Shown piece after piece: positions 10,660 through 20,388 of a stretch of 45,444 bases of DNA (positions within the stretch are counted from its first letter, which is position 1; every line of letters starts with the position of its first letter). Both the position numbers and the translations under genes were made by a program. A model generated the notes under the pieces. The model worked only from the letters and a program-made list of their open reading frames with translations. It was not told the origin of the DNA and ran no database searches. This DNA comes from Haplomitrium mnioides (lineage: Eukaryota; Marchantiophyta; Haplomitriopsida; Calobryales). The DNA lies in assembly GCA_049999725.1 (NCBI GenBank), contig JBNGIS010020905.1:1-45444 (forward strand). The letters run 5' to 3'.

Positions 10660-10904
10660 TGCTCAACAATAAGGCTCATTAGCTCAAAGCATAGAATAGA
10701 ATGTGTGTGTAGAAATGCTTACTCCCTTCTCCTTTCTCAATCTCATATCTTATTGTAAACATGAATAATACAATGATGTGTTTGTTACATTAATCCTAGA
10801 TTAGTGTTAAGCTAATGTAGTTACTAATTATAGATTAGTAACTTAATCCTAGATTAGAAAACATTGTGTGATCTTACTATCATGTTCCTCTATATATCTT
10901 AACA
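10660..10904 (-). repeat. 3' LTR of decayed Ty1/copia element
   Basis: On the minus strand the sequence begins TGTTAAGATATATAGAGG at 10,904, right after a purine-rich AATGAGAAG, and can be closed at a CA (GTTGAGCA) at 10,660, giving about 245 bp. It carries the CTAATCTAGGATTAA motif twice. The location downstream of the pol stop at 11,313 and the TG...CA ends fit a 3' LTR. The left edge is my choice using similarity to the LTR-like copy at 8.06-8.35 kb. No 5' LTR is found in the window, so a target-site duplication cannot be checked. Confidence 0.55.
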
Positions 10905-11312
10905 CTTCTCATTGGTTATAACATGGGAATGTTGTAAACAAATATAACATAGATATAGTAAGATGATAATAAGAAAAATAACGCCAACTCTCACAATAAA
11001 ATCCATATAGATTGATAATGATGTTGACTCATTAAAACCTTCTCATACTACTTCGAGTGAAAGAGTACAACCATCACTATGCATGGATGAGAATATATGA
11101 AATAGAAAGTATCTTAATATAAAAGATAAATAAGATGGCTATAGGCCATGAAAAGCATAAGAGCATAGTATAATGAGACAAGATGAATAAATGATGTAGA
11201 TCAAATAGAAAATATAATAATATGCCGCTAGAATAAAATATATGATTGTCGAATAGATATAAAATATAAAGAATGTCGAATATATTGAGGTAGATCATAA
11301 TAAGCTGGATAG
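10905..11312 (-). other. Untranslated 3' interior of copia element
   Basis: AT-rich sequence between the pol stop codon and the LTR. The 73-codon minus frame at 11,077-11,298 reads as low-complexity Ile/Leu/Tyr/Phe and is not considered a gene. The polypurine tract next to the LTR (AATGAGAAG) is short and imperfect. Confidence 0.45.
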
Positions 11313-12010
11313 TCAGCGAAGTCCAATAAGATCACAACATCGTCGATGTAGTGCAAGAGGTAAAGCCTTGGTAAAAAGATTTGCCATATTGTCTTTGTCG
11401 GCGATCATCTGCACTGAAATGGTATCATCCTGTTGCTCACATGTAAAAAAGAACTTTGGCGCTATATGCTTGATGTGATCTCCTCGAATAAATCCCTATG
11501 AGATCTGCTGCACACATGCCAAATTATCCTCGTAGAGAATAGTAAGGTCAGATAGACAAGTAAGACCACAAGACACATAAATATGATCTATCATCTTACG
11601 TACATAAATGCATTCTCTACTGGCTTCATACAGAGCTATGATCTCTACATGGTTGGAAGATGTGCAAGTCAAAGTTTGCAGTGTACTCTTCCATGATATG
11701 GCTGTAGAGTCATATAGGAATACATATACGGTTTGGGATTTAGCATCATCAAGATCCGAAAGGTATCATGCATATGCATAACTGGTTAGGATTTGATCAC
11801 TATGTTTTGGGAAATATAGACCCATGTCAATGGTTCCTTGTAAATATCTGAATACTCGTTTGATACCATTCCAATGCCTTATAGTAGGTTGTGAACTATG
11901 TCTGGTAAGCAAGTTCACAGCAAAAGAAATATCAGGTCAAGTTTGATTTGCCAAGTATATAAGAGCTCCTATAATGGAGAGATATGGAATCTCAGATCCG
12001 AGGATAGACT
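11313..12010 (-). other. RNase H domain remnant of copia pol
   Basis: Minus-strand translation shows the usual copia C-terminus: PDISFAVNLLTRHSSQPT, RHWNGIKRIFRYLQGT, then TAISWKSTLQTL, SSNHVEIIALYEASRE, LYEDNLACVQQ, and the end IAPKFFFT...DNMANLFTKALP. The arginine normally before PDI is a TGA (11,937). In the ADAG motif, aspartate has become tyrosine and glycine a stop (AYA* at about 11,766-11,777), so one catalytic acidic residue is lost. A third stop (11,496) lies after LACVQQIS. The domain ends at a TGA (11,313) close to the usual family terminus. Confidence 0.9.
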
Positions 12011-13091
12011 CTATATCTTTCCTTTTACGAAATATATCTTTATCTCTATCCAGTGATCTAATCTCCATAGGAGATGTAGCGGGATGAGATTTATCCATAT
12101 TAAATTGTTTTAGTACTTTCTTAGTATAAGTACTCTGATGGATTAAAATGCCATCGTCAAGGTACTCAAACTGTAGTCCCAAGCAATAGGTTGTCTTACC
12201 AATATCCCTCATATCAAAAATCTTTTTAAGCATACAAATAGTCTGCTCAAGGAGGGATTGGTGTCCAAATAAGTTTATATCATCAATATAAAGTGCGACA
12301 ACAATAAATTGTTTGTCGACATTCTTAATGAATAAACTTGGTGCAATGTCATCATAGTGAAAACCCATGGCTATCATCTCCTCTTTAAATCTATGATACT
12401 ATATACAACCACTCTGTTTAAGTCTATAAATAGATCTCATGATCTGGACAACACATCTATCTTTGGCCAAAGGCATGGATTGATACATAGAAGGGACAAT
12501 AGGTCCAATCTACCTAGTCTACATCTCATGGACTAAAGGTCCAAGCCCAGTACTCCCCCTCTTGTCCTTTATATAGGTCGATGGTAAAGAGGTAGATGGT
12601 TTGCTTAAAGGTTTTCTCTTAGAGACATTCTCCCCCTGAATATGATAGATATTCCGAGCAATAAGCTCTGGAGGTGCTTTCATATAGATCTGGGTATCAA
12701 GCAACCCATATAGGTATGTTGTTACCACATCTAACTGATGTGTCATGAGCTCATGTCCTAGGGAAAAGCCAACTAGGAACTGGTATGTGATAGCATCCAT
12801 AACTAGGGCATATGTGAGATCATAGTCTCTCCCAGGAATCTGTGTATAGCCCTTGGCTACAAAACGTGCCTAACATCTGACAATATCACCTTTTTCACTT
12901 CGCTTCTTCACAAAAATCCACCTATATCTGATTAAGTGGGCGTCAGAGGGTACGGAGACTAAAGGTCCGAATACTTTCCTCTGTATCATGGAATCCAATT
13001 CGGAATTCATCGCCTTTTCCCATTCAATCCAATTGAGACCATCCATAACTTTTTTGGCAGACCGTGGATCAGGAGGTATATCAGATATAGT
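12011..13091 (-). other. Reverse transcriptase domain remnant of copia pol
   Basis: The minus strand starts after the hinge with WIEWEKAMNSELDSM, HLIRYRWIFVKKR and then ARFVAKGYTQIPGRDYD, where the usual lysine before ARFVAKG is a TAG (12,870). It continues with THQLDVVTTYLYGLLD and IYMKAPPELI. The fingers/palm block IYRLKQSG is recognisable although the family norm is LYGLKQSG, and the two tryptophan-like positions around it read TAG. The catalytic box ALYIDDINLF (YIDD at 12,279-12,290; most copia elements have YVDD) is intact. An insertion-like, Ser/Lys/Pro-rich segment of about 35 residues lies before IYRLKQ. Confidence 0.92.
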
Positions 13092-13460
13092 CTATGAAAT
13101 CATGAATGCAAAATGATCATTCATACTAACACTCTTTTGCTGCCATAAAATCCCAGTATCCATATAGTGGATTGATATTTCATTATTATCTAGGATCTCT
13201 AAAAGAGATATAGTACTATGAGATGGTGGTGTAGTGGATGATGATGGTGGTAGAGGTCCATCAACAAAGAAAATAGTCTTCTTTGTTGTATTTTGTTGCC
13301 TTGGCTGAGAGTCTTTTGAGCCTAAAGGGCGCCTTCTCTTTTGCCTCGGTAATTGATCACTCGATGTTGTAGTAATGTCTTGAATCTTTGCAAGTACATT
13401 TATAGCAGGAATGTGTGATCGTGTTACCTTTGCAATCTCATTAAATGAGTCAGGAAACTA
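13092..13460 (-). other. Integrase-RT hinge of copia pol
   Basis: This is the linker typical of copia polyproteins: KIQDITTTSSDQLPRQ followed by the basic RRRPLGSKDSQPRQ, related to the GRPxGSKD motif often seen here. It is followed by a Ser/Thr/Pro-rich, poorly conserved stretch. It is bounded by two in-frame TAG codons (13,458 and 13,092). Confidence 0.75.
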
Positions 13461-14480
13461 TTCAACAGTCTTAGTCAAGTGAAGAAAGACTCTCTTGATT
13501 TCATCCTCGTACTGCCTTGTTCTTTGATCTATACATAAAGCGGATTGTTTCTCCCATTCTAACTTTTTCGGTATTGAAGAAGTTTTATCTTCAAACAACG
13601 ATGGGAATATATCCTTACAGAAGTGGTAGTCGATGAATCTGGCATGAAATACATCTGTTGTAGATGGTTCAAGATATCGTATAACCCACGGAGATTCATA
13701 TCCCACATAAATGCCCTTATGTCGTTGAGGTCCCATCTTAGTACTTTTTGGTCCAAAAATTGGAACAAAGACTTGACAATCAAAAATACGGAGGTACGAG
13801 AGATCGGGAATAGTCCTATAGGAAAGTTGGTGAGGAGATAAAGTATTAAATGTTGATGGCCTGTACTTCAATAAAGAAGCAGCATGTAAAACAATGTGGT
13901 CCCATGCAGAAACCGGTAATCTAGTCTGCATGAACATGGGCCAAGATATCATTTGTATGTTGTATATAACTCTTTCAGCTATGCCATTTTGAAAATGGAC
14001 GTGAGCCATAGAGTATTGGGTATCTATACCCGTAGTCATACAAAATTCATGAAAGATCTTTGACGTAAACTCCCTCACATTGTCAACCCTTAGGACCCTT
14101 ACTGTATTTTCTAGAAATTGAGCTTTCAATTTCAGAATATGTGCCAGTATCTTAGGGAAGACCAAGTTTCAGATAAATAGTAACGAGACTTGTGACCATT
14201 TTGATGACGCGCAGATTGTCACCAAGATGTACCGAAAGGGTCCACTTGGTGGGTCAATAGGACCACACACATCTGCATGTAAGCGCTCAAAGAACTTAGG
14301 TATATCCATCATAGTCTTGGATATTGCTGGTCGTAGGATGAGCTTGCCTTGAGAACATTGGATGCATTGTGTATTGAGCATATGCGGTCTAACGCTAGGA
14401 GGAATAAATCGTGACACCTTCAGAATATTTTGAAACATGTTTGTGCTAGAATGTCCTAAGTGTTTATACCATAATATGCT
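13461..14480 (-). other. GAG-pre-integrase zinc site and integrase core
   Basis: The HHCC zinc-binding module reads WYKHLGH ... CIQC (about 14,475 to 14,350). The integrase core follows with all three acidic residues of the DDE triad in frame: Asp in HADVCGPID (codon 14,271-14,273), Asp in RVDNVREF (14,082-14,084) and Glu in NGIAERV (13,974-13,976). One TGA (14,169) sits between the two aspartates. After the core come the copia-typical LSYLRIFDCQVFVPI and HKGIYVGYESPWVIRYLEP motifs. Reading is otherwise open, so catalytic residues outlived the loss of function. Confidence 0.92.
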
Positions 14481-14745
14481 TTGATCAATATGCTTTGCAT
14501 CAAATAAGAAACTCTGAATTTGCGTTACATAGAACCCTAAGGGATACACAAATAGTGGTTCCTTTGTTTCAGATCCATCAGGAGTGTTCTGTAAAATATG
14601 AATCACATCTTGATCTTTACATGTGCTAGTATGCAAATGGAATTCATTGTCTCTTATATCCTTGAAACTAATTAGATTCCTAGTAGCATTAGGTGCATAT
14701 ATAGCAGATCTGATGTTCAATTTGGTTCCTCTTGGCAATGTAATA

Positions 14746-14848
14746 ATGGTTGGTCCATGTCCTTCTTCTATCTGATTACTTCCCATGATCATTGTGACTT
14801 TCCAACTTGAGGGAGTAATAGATGTAGAGAAGGACATGGACCAACCAT
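14746..14848. repeat. Perfect 21-bp inverted duplication in pol
   Basis: Arms at 14,746-14,766 and 14,828-14,848 are exact reverse complements with a 61-base spacer. The left arm codes on the minus strand for the expected GHGPTI part of the region between protease and GAG-pre-integrase. The right arm lies where homology to copia proteins stops, and reads as nonsense (HGWSMSFS) in the same frame. Confidence 0.9.
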
Positions 14849-15269
14849 GAAATTCATATTCCTGTACTGTGCAAACATGATCATGTTTGAAGGATGAAAA
14901 GTGAACAACCGCTACTTTGAACCAAGAACCGCTACTAAGTTCCTGTTTCACTTGGTAGTCAAATTTTCTTTTTGGAAATTTGGCATTCAAAAACATCAAA
15001 TTTACGACTAAAATCTTCTTTCCAAACAAAAATGTTTTTTATAATAAAAAAATGGATATTTTCCATTTAGGTTATATTTTAATATTTCTTTATACAAAAT
15101 AACTTGAAAAAAAAACATTTTAGTTATTCAAATATTCAAAAAAAACTTGGCACCATTTTGAACAAACTAAATTCTTCAAAAATGAAATAAAACATATATC
15201 TTTTGGTGGAAAGAAACTAAAGGAAAACGTAAATGTCTAATCAGAAGAAGACTTTAAACCTGACTTTGA
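14849..15269. other. Upstream end of copia remnant, then AT-rich DNA
   Basis: The pol reading frame stays open on the minus strand up to 15,029, but beyond 14,848 the translation no longer resembles a protease or gag and no D(S/T)G motif is seen. From 15,030 to 15,269 the sequence is very AT-rich with homopolymer runs and no recognisable feature. A 5' LTR is not present before the next repeat array. Confidence 0.5.
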
Positions 15270-15626
15270 GCATCGTAGCTATCAAAGTCTATGCAAGCAT
15301 AGACTCCAAACAAGAACCGTCAAGCGTATTCACGCATAGACTCCGAACAAGAATCCTAAATCCTACGCGTGCTTAAACTCTGAACAAGAACAATAAAGCT
15401 AGGCACGCTTGGACTTTCAACTAGAATCCTAAAGCCAGAACACGCTAAGATTCTAAACAAGAACCCTGCAGCCCATGCAAGCATAGACGACGAACAAGAA
15501 TCCTTTGACCAACGGGTGAAGGTACTCTAAACAACAACCTCACAATATAAGCGCTTGGGAAATCTGAACAAGAATTACAAAGCCTTAATGCGCAAAGACA
15601 TTAAAGAATGTGCAAAGACTCCAAAT
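15270..15626. repeat. Second 37-bp palindromic minisatellite
   Basis: Units of 36-38 bases follow each other, for example those starting TAGACTCCAAACAAGAACCG, TAGACTCCGAACAAGAATCC and TAAACTCTGAACAAGAACA. Their cores include TCTATGCAAGCATAGACT, GCGTATTCACGCATAG and CCTACGCGTGCT. Period and core match the array at 110-780 when that one is read on the opposite strand (GGTTCT-spacer-GAGTCTATGC). Copies decay towards the right end. Confidence 0.75.
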
Positions 15627-15850
15627 CATTGTTAGATTAGTAACTGCCTTCAAACCATTATTAGACTATCAATTGGGTCAACTTATTCTTAAGAGCCACA
15701 ATTGGAAAAAAAAATTATTAATGATGAAAAGTGTACAAAATCGTAATCAGACTCTCTCCTCTTCGGGAGGAACTGTCTTATCTAAATCTACAAACTGAGC
15801 ATATGTAGCCGATTGAGAATTCTGTCAAGACTTTCCAGTCCCTGATATGA
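15627..15850. other. Short transition into satellite array
   Basis: No gene is recognised. The 62-codon plus frame at 15,610-15,798 has no known motif. A small GC-rich hairpin-like segment (CTCCTCTTCGGGAGG) lies near 15,757. The first satellite-like bases appear at about 15,843-15,851. Confidence 0.5.
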
Positions 15851-16269
15851 CTTCCAAAGACATGCCCTTATCTACTTTCGTCATCCAAGAATAGGCCTCT
15901 ATCAAAGTAGATAAAGGATGGCTAGTTACTAGGCCTAAGACCACCATTGATCCCTCTTCCATTCTGGACAACCATTTCTACCCAAAGTAGCAGGCCTCTA
16001 TCAAAAAAGATACCCTTCCAAACATAGGCCTTTATCTACTTTCCTCGTCTAAGGATAGGCCTCTATCAAAGTAGATAGAGGATGGCTAGTTACAGAGTGT
16101 AAGACCACCATTGATCCCCCTTCTACCCTTGACCACCATTTATCCTCAAAGTAGATAGGCCTCTATTAAAAAAGATACCCTTGCAAAGATAGGCTTCTAT
16201 CTACTTTCCTCATCCAAGGATAGGCCTCTATCAGAATAGATAGAAGATGGCTAGTTACTAGGTGTAAGA

Positions 16270-18245
16270 GCACCAGTGATCCCTCTTCTACCCTTGACCA
16301 CCATTTATTCCCAAAGTGGATAGGCCTTTATCAAAATAGATACCCTTGCAAAGACAGGCCTCTATCTACTTTCCTCATCCATGGATAGGCCTCTATAAAG
16401 GTAGATAGAGGATGGCTAGTTACTAGGTGTAAGACCACCATTGATCCCCTTTCTAGTCTTAACCACCATTTATCCCCAAGTAGTAGGCCTCTATCAAAAT
16501 AGATACCCTTGCAAAGACAGGCCTCTATCTACTTTCCTCATCCAAGGATAAGCCTCTATAAAAGTAGACAGAGGATGGCTAGTGACTGGGTGTAATACCA
16601 CCATTGATCCCCATTCTACCCCTCACCACCATTTATCCCCAAAGAAGATAGGCGTCCATTAAAATAGATACCCTTCCAAAGACAAGCCTCTATCTACTTT
16701 CCTCATCCTTGGATAGGTGTCTATCAAAGTAGATAGAGCATTGCTAGTTATTGGGTGTAAGACCACCATTGATCCCCCTTCTACCCTTGACCAACATTTA
16801 TCCCCAAAGTAGTAGGCCTCTATCAAAATAGATACCCTTACAAAGAAAGGCCTCTATCTACTTTCCTCATCCATGGATAGGCCTCTATCAAAGTAGAGAG
16901 AGGATGGCTAGCGACTGGGTGTAAGACCACCATTGATCCCCCTTGTACCCTTGACCACCATTTGTCCCCAAAGTAGTAGGCCTCTATCAAAATAGATACC
17001 CTTGCAAAGAAAGGCCTCTATCTACTTTACTCATCCATGGATACGCCTCTATCAAAGTAGATAGAGGATGGCTAGTTAGTGAGTGTAAGACCACCATTGA
17101 TCCCCCTTCTACCCTTGACCACCATTTGTCACCAAACTAGATAGGCATCTATCAAAATATATACCCTTCCAAAGACAAGCCTCCATGTACTTTCCTCATC
17201 CAACAATAGGCCTTTATCAAAGTAGATAGAGGATGGCTAGTTACTGGGTGTAAGACAACCATTCATCCCCCTTCTACCCTTGAGCACCATTTATCCCCAA
17301 AGTAGATAGGCCTTTATTTACTTTCCTCATCCAAGTATAGGCCTCTATGAAAGTAGATAGAAGATGGCTAGTTAGAGGGTGTAAGACCACCATTGATCCC
17401 CATTCTACCCTTCACCACCATTTATCCTCAAAGTAGAAGGCCTCTATCAAAATAGATACCCTTGCAAAGATAGGCGTCTATCTACTTTCCCCATCCAAGG
17501 ATAGGCCTCTATCAAAGAAGATTAATGATGGCTTGTTACTCGGTGTAAGACCACCATTGATACCCCATCTAGCCTTGACCACCATTTATCCCCAAAGTAG
17601 TAGGCATGTATCAAAATAGACACCCTTCCAAAGACAGGCCTCTATCTACTTTTCTCATCCAAGGATAAGCCTCTATCAAAGTAGATAGAGGATGGCTAGT
17701 TACTGGGTGTAAGACCACCATTGATCCGCCTTCTACCCTTGACCACTATTTATTCCCAAAGTGGATAGTCCTTTATCAAAATAGATACCCTTGCAAAGAC
17801 AGGCCTCTATCTACTTTCCTCATCCATGGATAGGCCTCTATAAAGGTAGATAGAGGAGGGCTAGTTACTGGGCATAAGACCACCATTGATCCCCCTTCTA
17901 ATCTTAACCACCATTTATCCCCAAAGTAGTAGGCCTCTATCAAAATAGATACCCTTGCAAAGACAGGCCTCTATCTACTTTCCTCATCCAAGGATAGGCC
18001 TCTATATACGTAGATAGAGGATGGCTAGTGACTGATTGTAATACCACCATTGATCCCCATTCTACCCCTCACCACCATTTATCCCCAAAGTAGATAGGCC
18101 TCCATTAAAATAGATACCCTTCCAAAGACAAGCCTCTATCTACTTTCCTCATCCTTGGATAGGTGTCTATCAAAGTAGATAGATGATTGCTAGTTATTGG
18201 GTGTAAGACCACCATTGATCCCCCTTCTACCCTTGACCACTATTT
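16270..18245. repeat. Duplicated multi-monomer block, offset about 1,445 bp
   Basis: Diagnostic variants recur in order at about 16,311-16,760 and 17,756-18,195: TTATTCCCAAAGTGGATAG, CTCTATAAAGGTAGATAG, CTTAACCACC, TAATACCACC, CTACCCCTCACCACC, TCCATTAAAATAG and TCCTTGGATAGGTGTCTATC. The shared series extends over at least three to four monomers. A third partial relative of the last monomer is near 18,451-18,525. This shows block duplication and not independent drift of monomers. Confidence 0.8.
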
Positions 18246-20378
18246 ATCCCCAAAGTAGAAAGGCCTCTATCAAAATAGATACCCTTCCAAACAAAGGCCT
18301 CTACGTACTTTCCTCATCCAAGGATAGGCCTCTATCAAAGTAGATAGAGGATGGCAAGTTATTGGGTGTAAGACCACCATTGATCCCCCTTCTACCCTTG
18401 ACCACCGTTTATCCCCAAAGTATATGGGCGGTTATTAAAGAAGATACCCTTCGAAAGACAAGCCTCTATCTACTTTTTTCATTCTTGGATAGGTGTCTAT
18501 CAAAGTAGATAGAGGATGGCTAGTTGTTGGGTGTAAGACCACCATTGATCCCCCTTCTACCCTTGACCACCAATTTTCCCCAAAGTAGATAGGCCTCTAT
18601 CAAAATAGATACCCTTGCAAAGATTGGCCTTTATGTACTTTCCTCATCCAAGGATAGGCCTCTATCAAAGTAGATAGATGATGGCTAGTTACTGGGTGTA
18701 AGACCACCATTGATCCCCCATCTACCTTTGATCACCTTTTATCCCCAATATGGATAGGCCTCTATCAACTTTCCTCATCCATGGAGAGGCTTGTATCAAA
18801 GTAGATAGATGATGGCTAGTTACTGGGTGTAAAACCACCATTGATCCCCCTTCCACCCTTGACCACCATTTATCCCCAAACTAGATAGGCCTCTATCAAA
18901 ATAAATACTCTTGCAAAGACAGGCCTCTATCTACTATCCTCATCCATGGATAGGCCTCTATCAAAATGGATAGAGGATGGCTAGTTTTTGGGTGTAAGAC
19001 CACCATTGATCCCCATTCTACTTTTGACCCTAATTTATCCCCAAATCAGATAAGCCTCTATCAAAATAGATACCCTTCCAAAGACAGGCCTCTATCTACT
19101 TTCCTCATCCAACTATAGGCCTTTATGAAAGTAGATAGGTTTTGGCTAGTTTTTGGGTGTAAGACAACCATTGATCCCCCTTCTACCCTTGACCACCATT
19201 TATCCCCAAAGTAGTAGGCCTCTCTCAAAATAGATACCCTTCCAAAGACAGTCCTCTATCTAATTTCCTCATTCAAGGATAGGCCTGAATCAAAGTAGAT
19301 AGAGGATGGCTAGTTAATGGGTGTAAGACCACCATTGATCCCCCTTCTACCCTTGACCACTATTTATCCCCAAAGTAGATAGGCCTCTATCAAAATAGAT
19401 ACCCTTGCAAAGACAGGCCTCTATCCACTTTCATAATCCAAGGATAGGCCTCTTTCAAAGTAGATAGAGGATGGCTAGTTACTGGGTGTAGAACTGCCAT
19501 TGATCCCGTTTCTACACTTGACCACCATTTATCCCCAAAGTTGTAGGCCTGTATAAAAACAGATTCCCTTCCAAAGACAGGCCTCTATCTACTTTCCTCA
19601 TCCAAGGATAGGTCTCTATCAAAGAAGATAGAGGATGGCTAGTTACTGGGTGTAAGACCACCATTGATGCCCCCACTACCCTTGACCACCATTTATCCGA
19701 AAAGTAGATAGGCCTGTATCAAAATAGATACCCTTCCAAAGACAGGCCTCTATCTAATTTTCTCATCCAAAGATAGGCCTCTATCAAAATAGATAGAGTA
19801 TGGCTAGTTACTGGGTGAAAGACCACCATTGATCCTCCTTCTACCCTTGACCACTATTCATCCCCAAAGTAGTAGGACTCTATCCAAATAGATACCCTTG
19901 CAAAGATAGGCCTCTATCTACTTTCCTCATCCATGGATAGGCCTGTATCAAAGTAGATATAGGATGGCTAGTTACTGGGTGTAAGACCACCATTGATCCC
20001 CCTTCTACCCCTAACCACCATTTATCCCAAAAGTAGATAGGCCTTTATCAAAATAGATACCCTTCCAAAGCCAGGCCTCTATCTACTTTCCTCATCCAAG
20101 GATAGTCCTCTATTAAAGTAGTCAGAGAATAGCTAGTTACTGGGTGTAAGACCACCATTGATCCCCCATCTACCCTTGACCACCATTTATCCCCAAAGTA
20201 GATAAGCCTCCATCAAAATAGATACCCTTCGAGAGACAGGCCTCTATCTACTTTCCTCAACCAAGGCTATGCCTCTATGAAAAGAGATAGAGGCTGGCTA
20301 GTTACTGGGTGTAAGACCACCATTGATCCTACTTCTACCCTTGACCACAATTTATCCCCAAAGTAGTAGGCCTCTATC

Positions 20379-20388
20379 NNNNNNNNNN
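20379..20388. other. Assembly gap (10 N)
   Basis: Ten N bases inside the satellite. The sequence before it ends in CCTCTATC and resumes in CCCTTCTACCC, so at least part of a monomer, and possibly many monomers, is missing. Confidence 1.

Larger units (their letters stand above)
11313..14830 (-). pseudogene. pol: Ty1/copia pol polyprotein, dead by nonsense mutations
   Basis: Minus-strand remains of a plant Ty1/copia polyprotein in the order GAG-pre-integrase, integrase, reverse transcriptase, RNase H, which is the copia (not gypsy) order. All recognisable blocks fall in one reading frame from about 14,830 to the final TGA at 11,313-11,315. Ten in-frame stops interrupt it: TGA at 14,169, 11,937 and 11,766; TAG at 13,458, 13,092, 12,870, 12,519, 12,510, 12,399 and 11,496. 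No net frameshift is needed over about 3.5 kb. Gag, a D(S/T)G protease motif and the 5' LTR are not found. In life such a protein copies element RNA and integrates the DNA; this copy cannot. Confidence 0.92.

Noticed and set aside
11077-11298. 73-codon minus frame next to the 3' LTR as an extra (env-like) gene
   Set aside because: Low-complexity Ile/Leu/Tyr/Phe translation of AT-rich DNA, with no signal or domain that can be separated from base composition.
12279-12290. Possible functional, recoded stop codons (TAG readthrough) because catalytic boxes remain
   Set aside because: An RNase H catalytic aspartate is lost, protease and gag are absent and ten stops are present. Simple decay is the better explanation.
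11937-12377. Independent reverse-transcriptase gene
   Set aside because: It is in frame with the flanking copia domains and bounded by nonsense codons, so it is part of one dead polyprotein.
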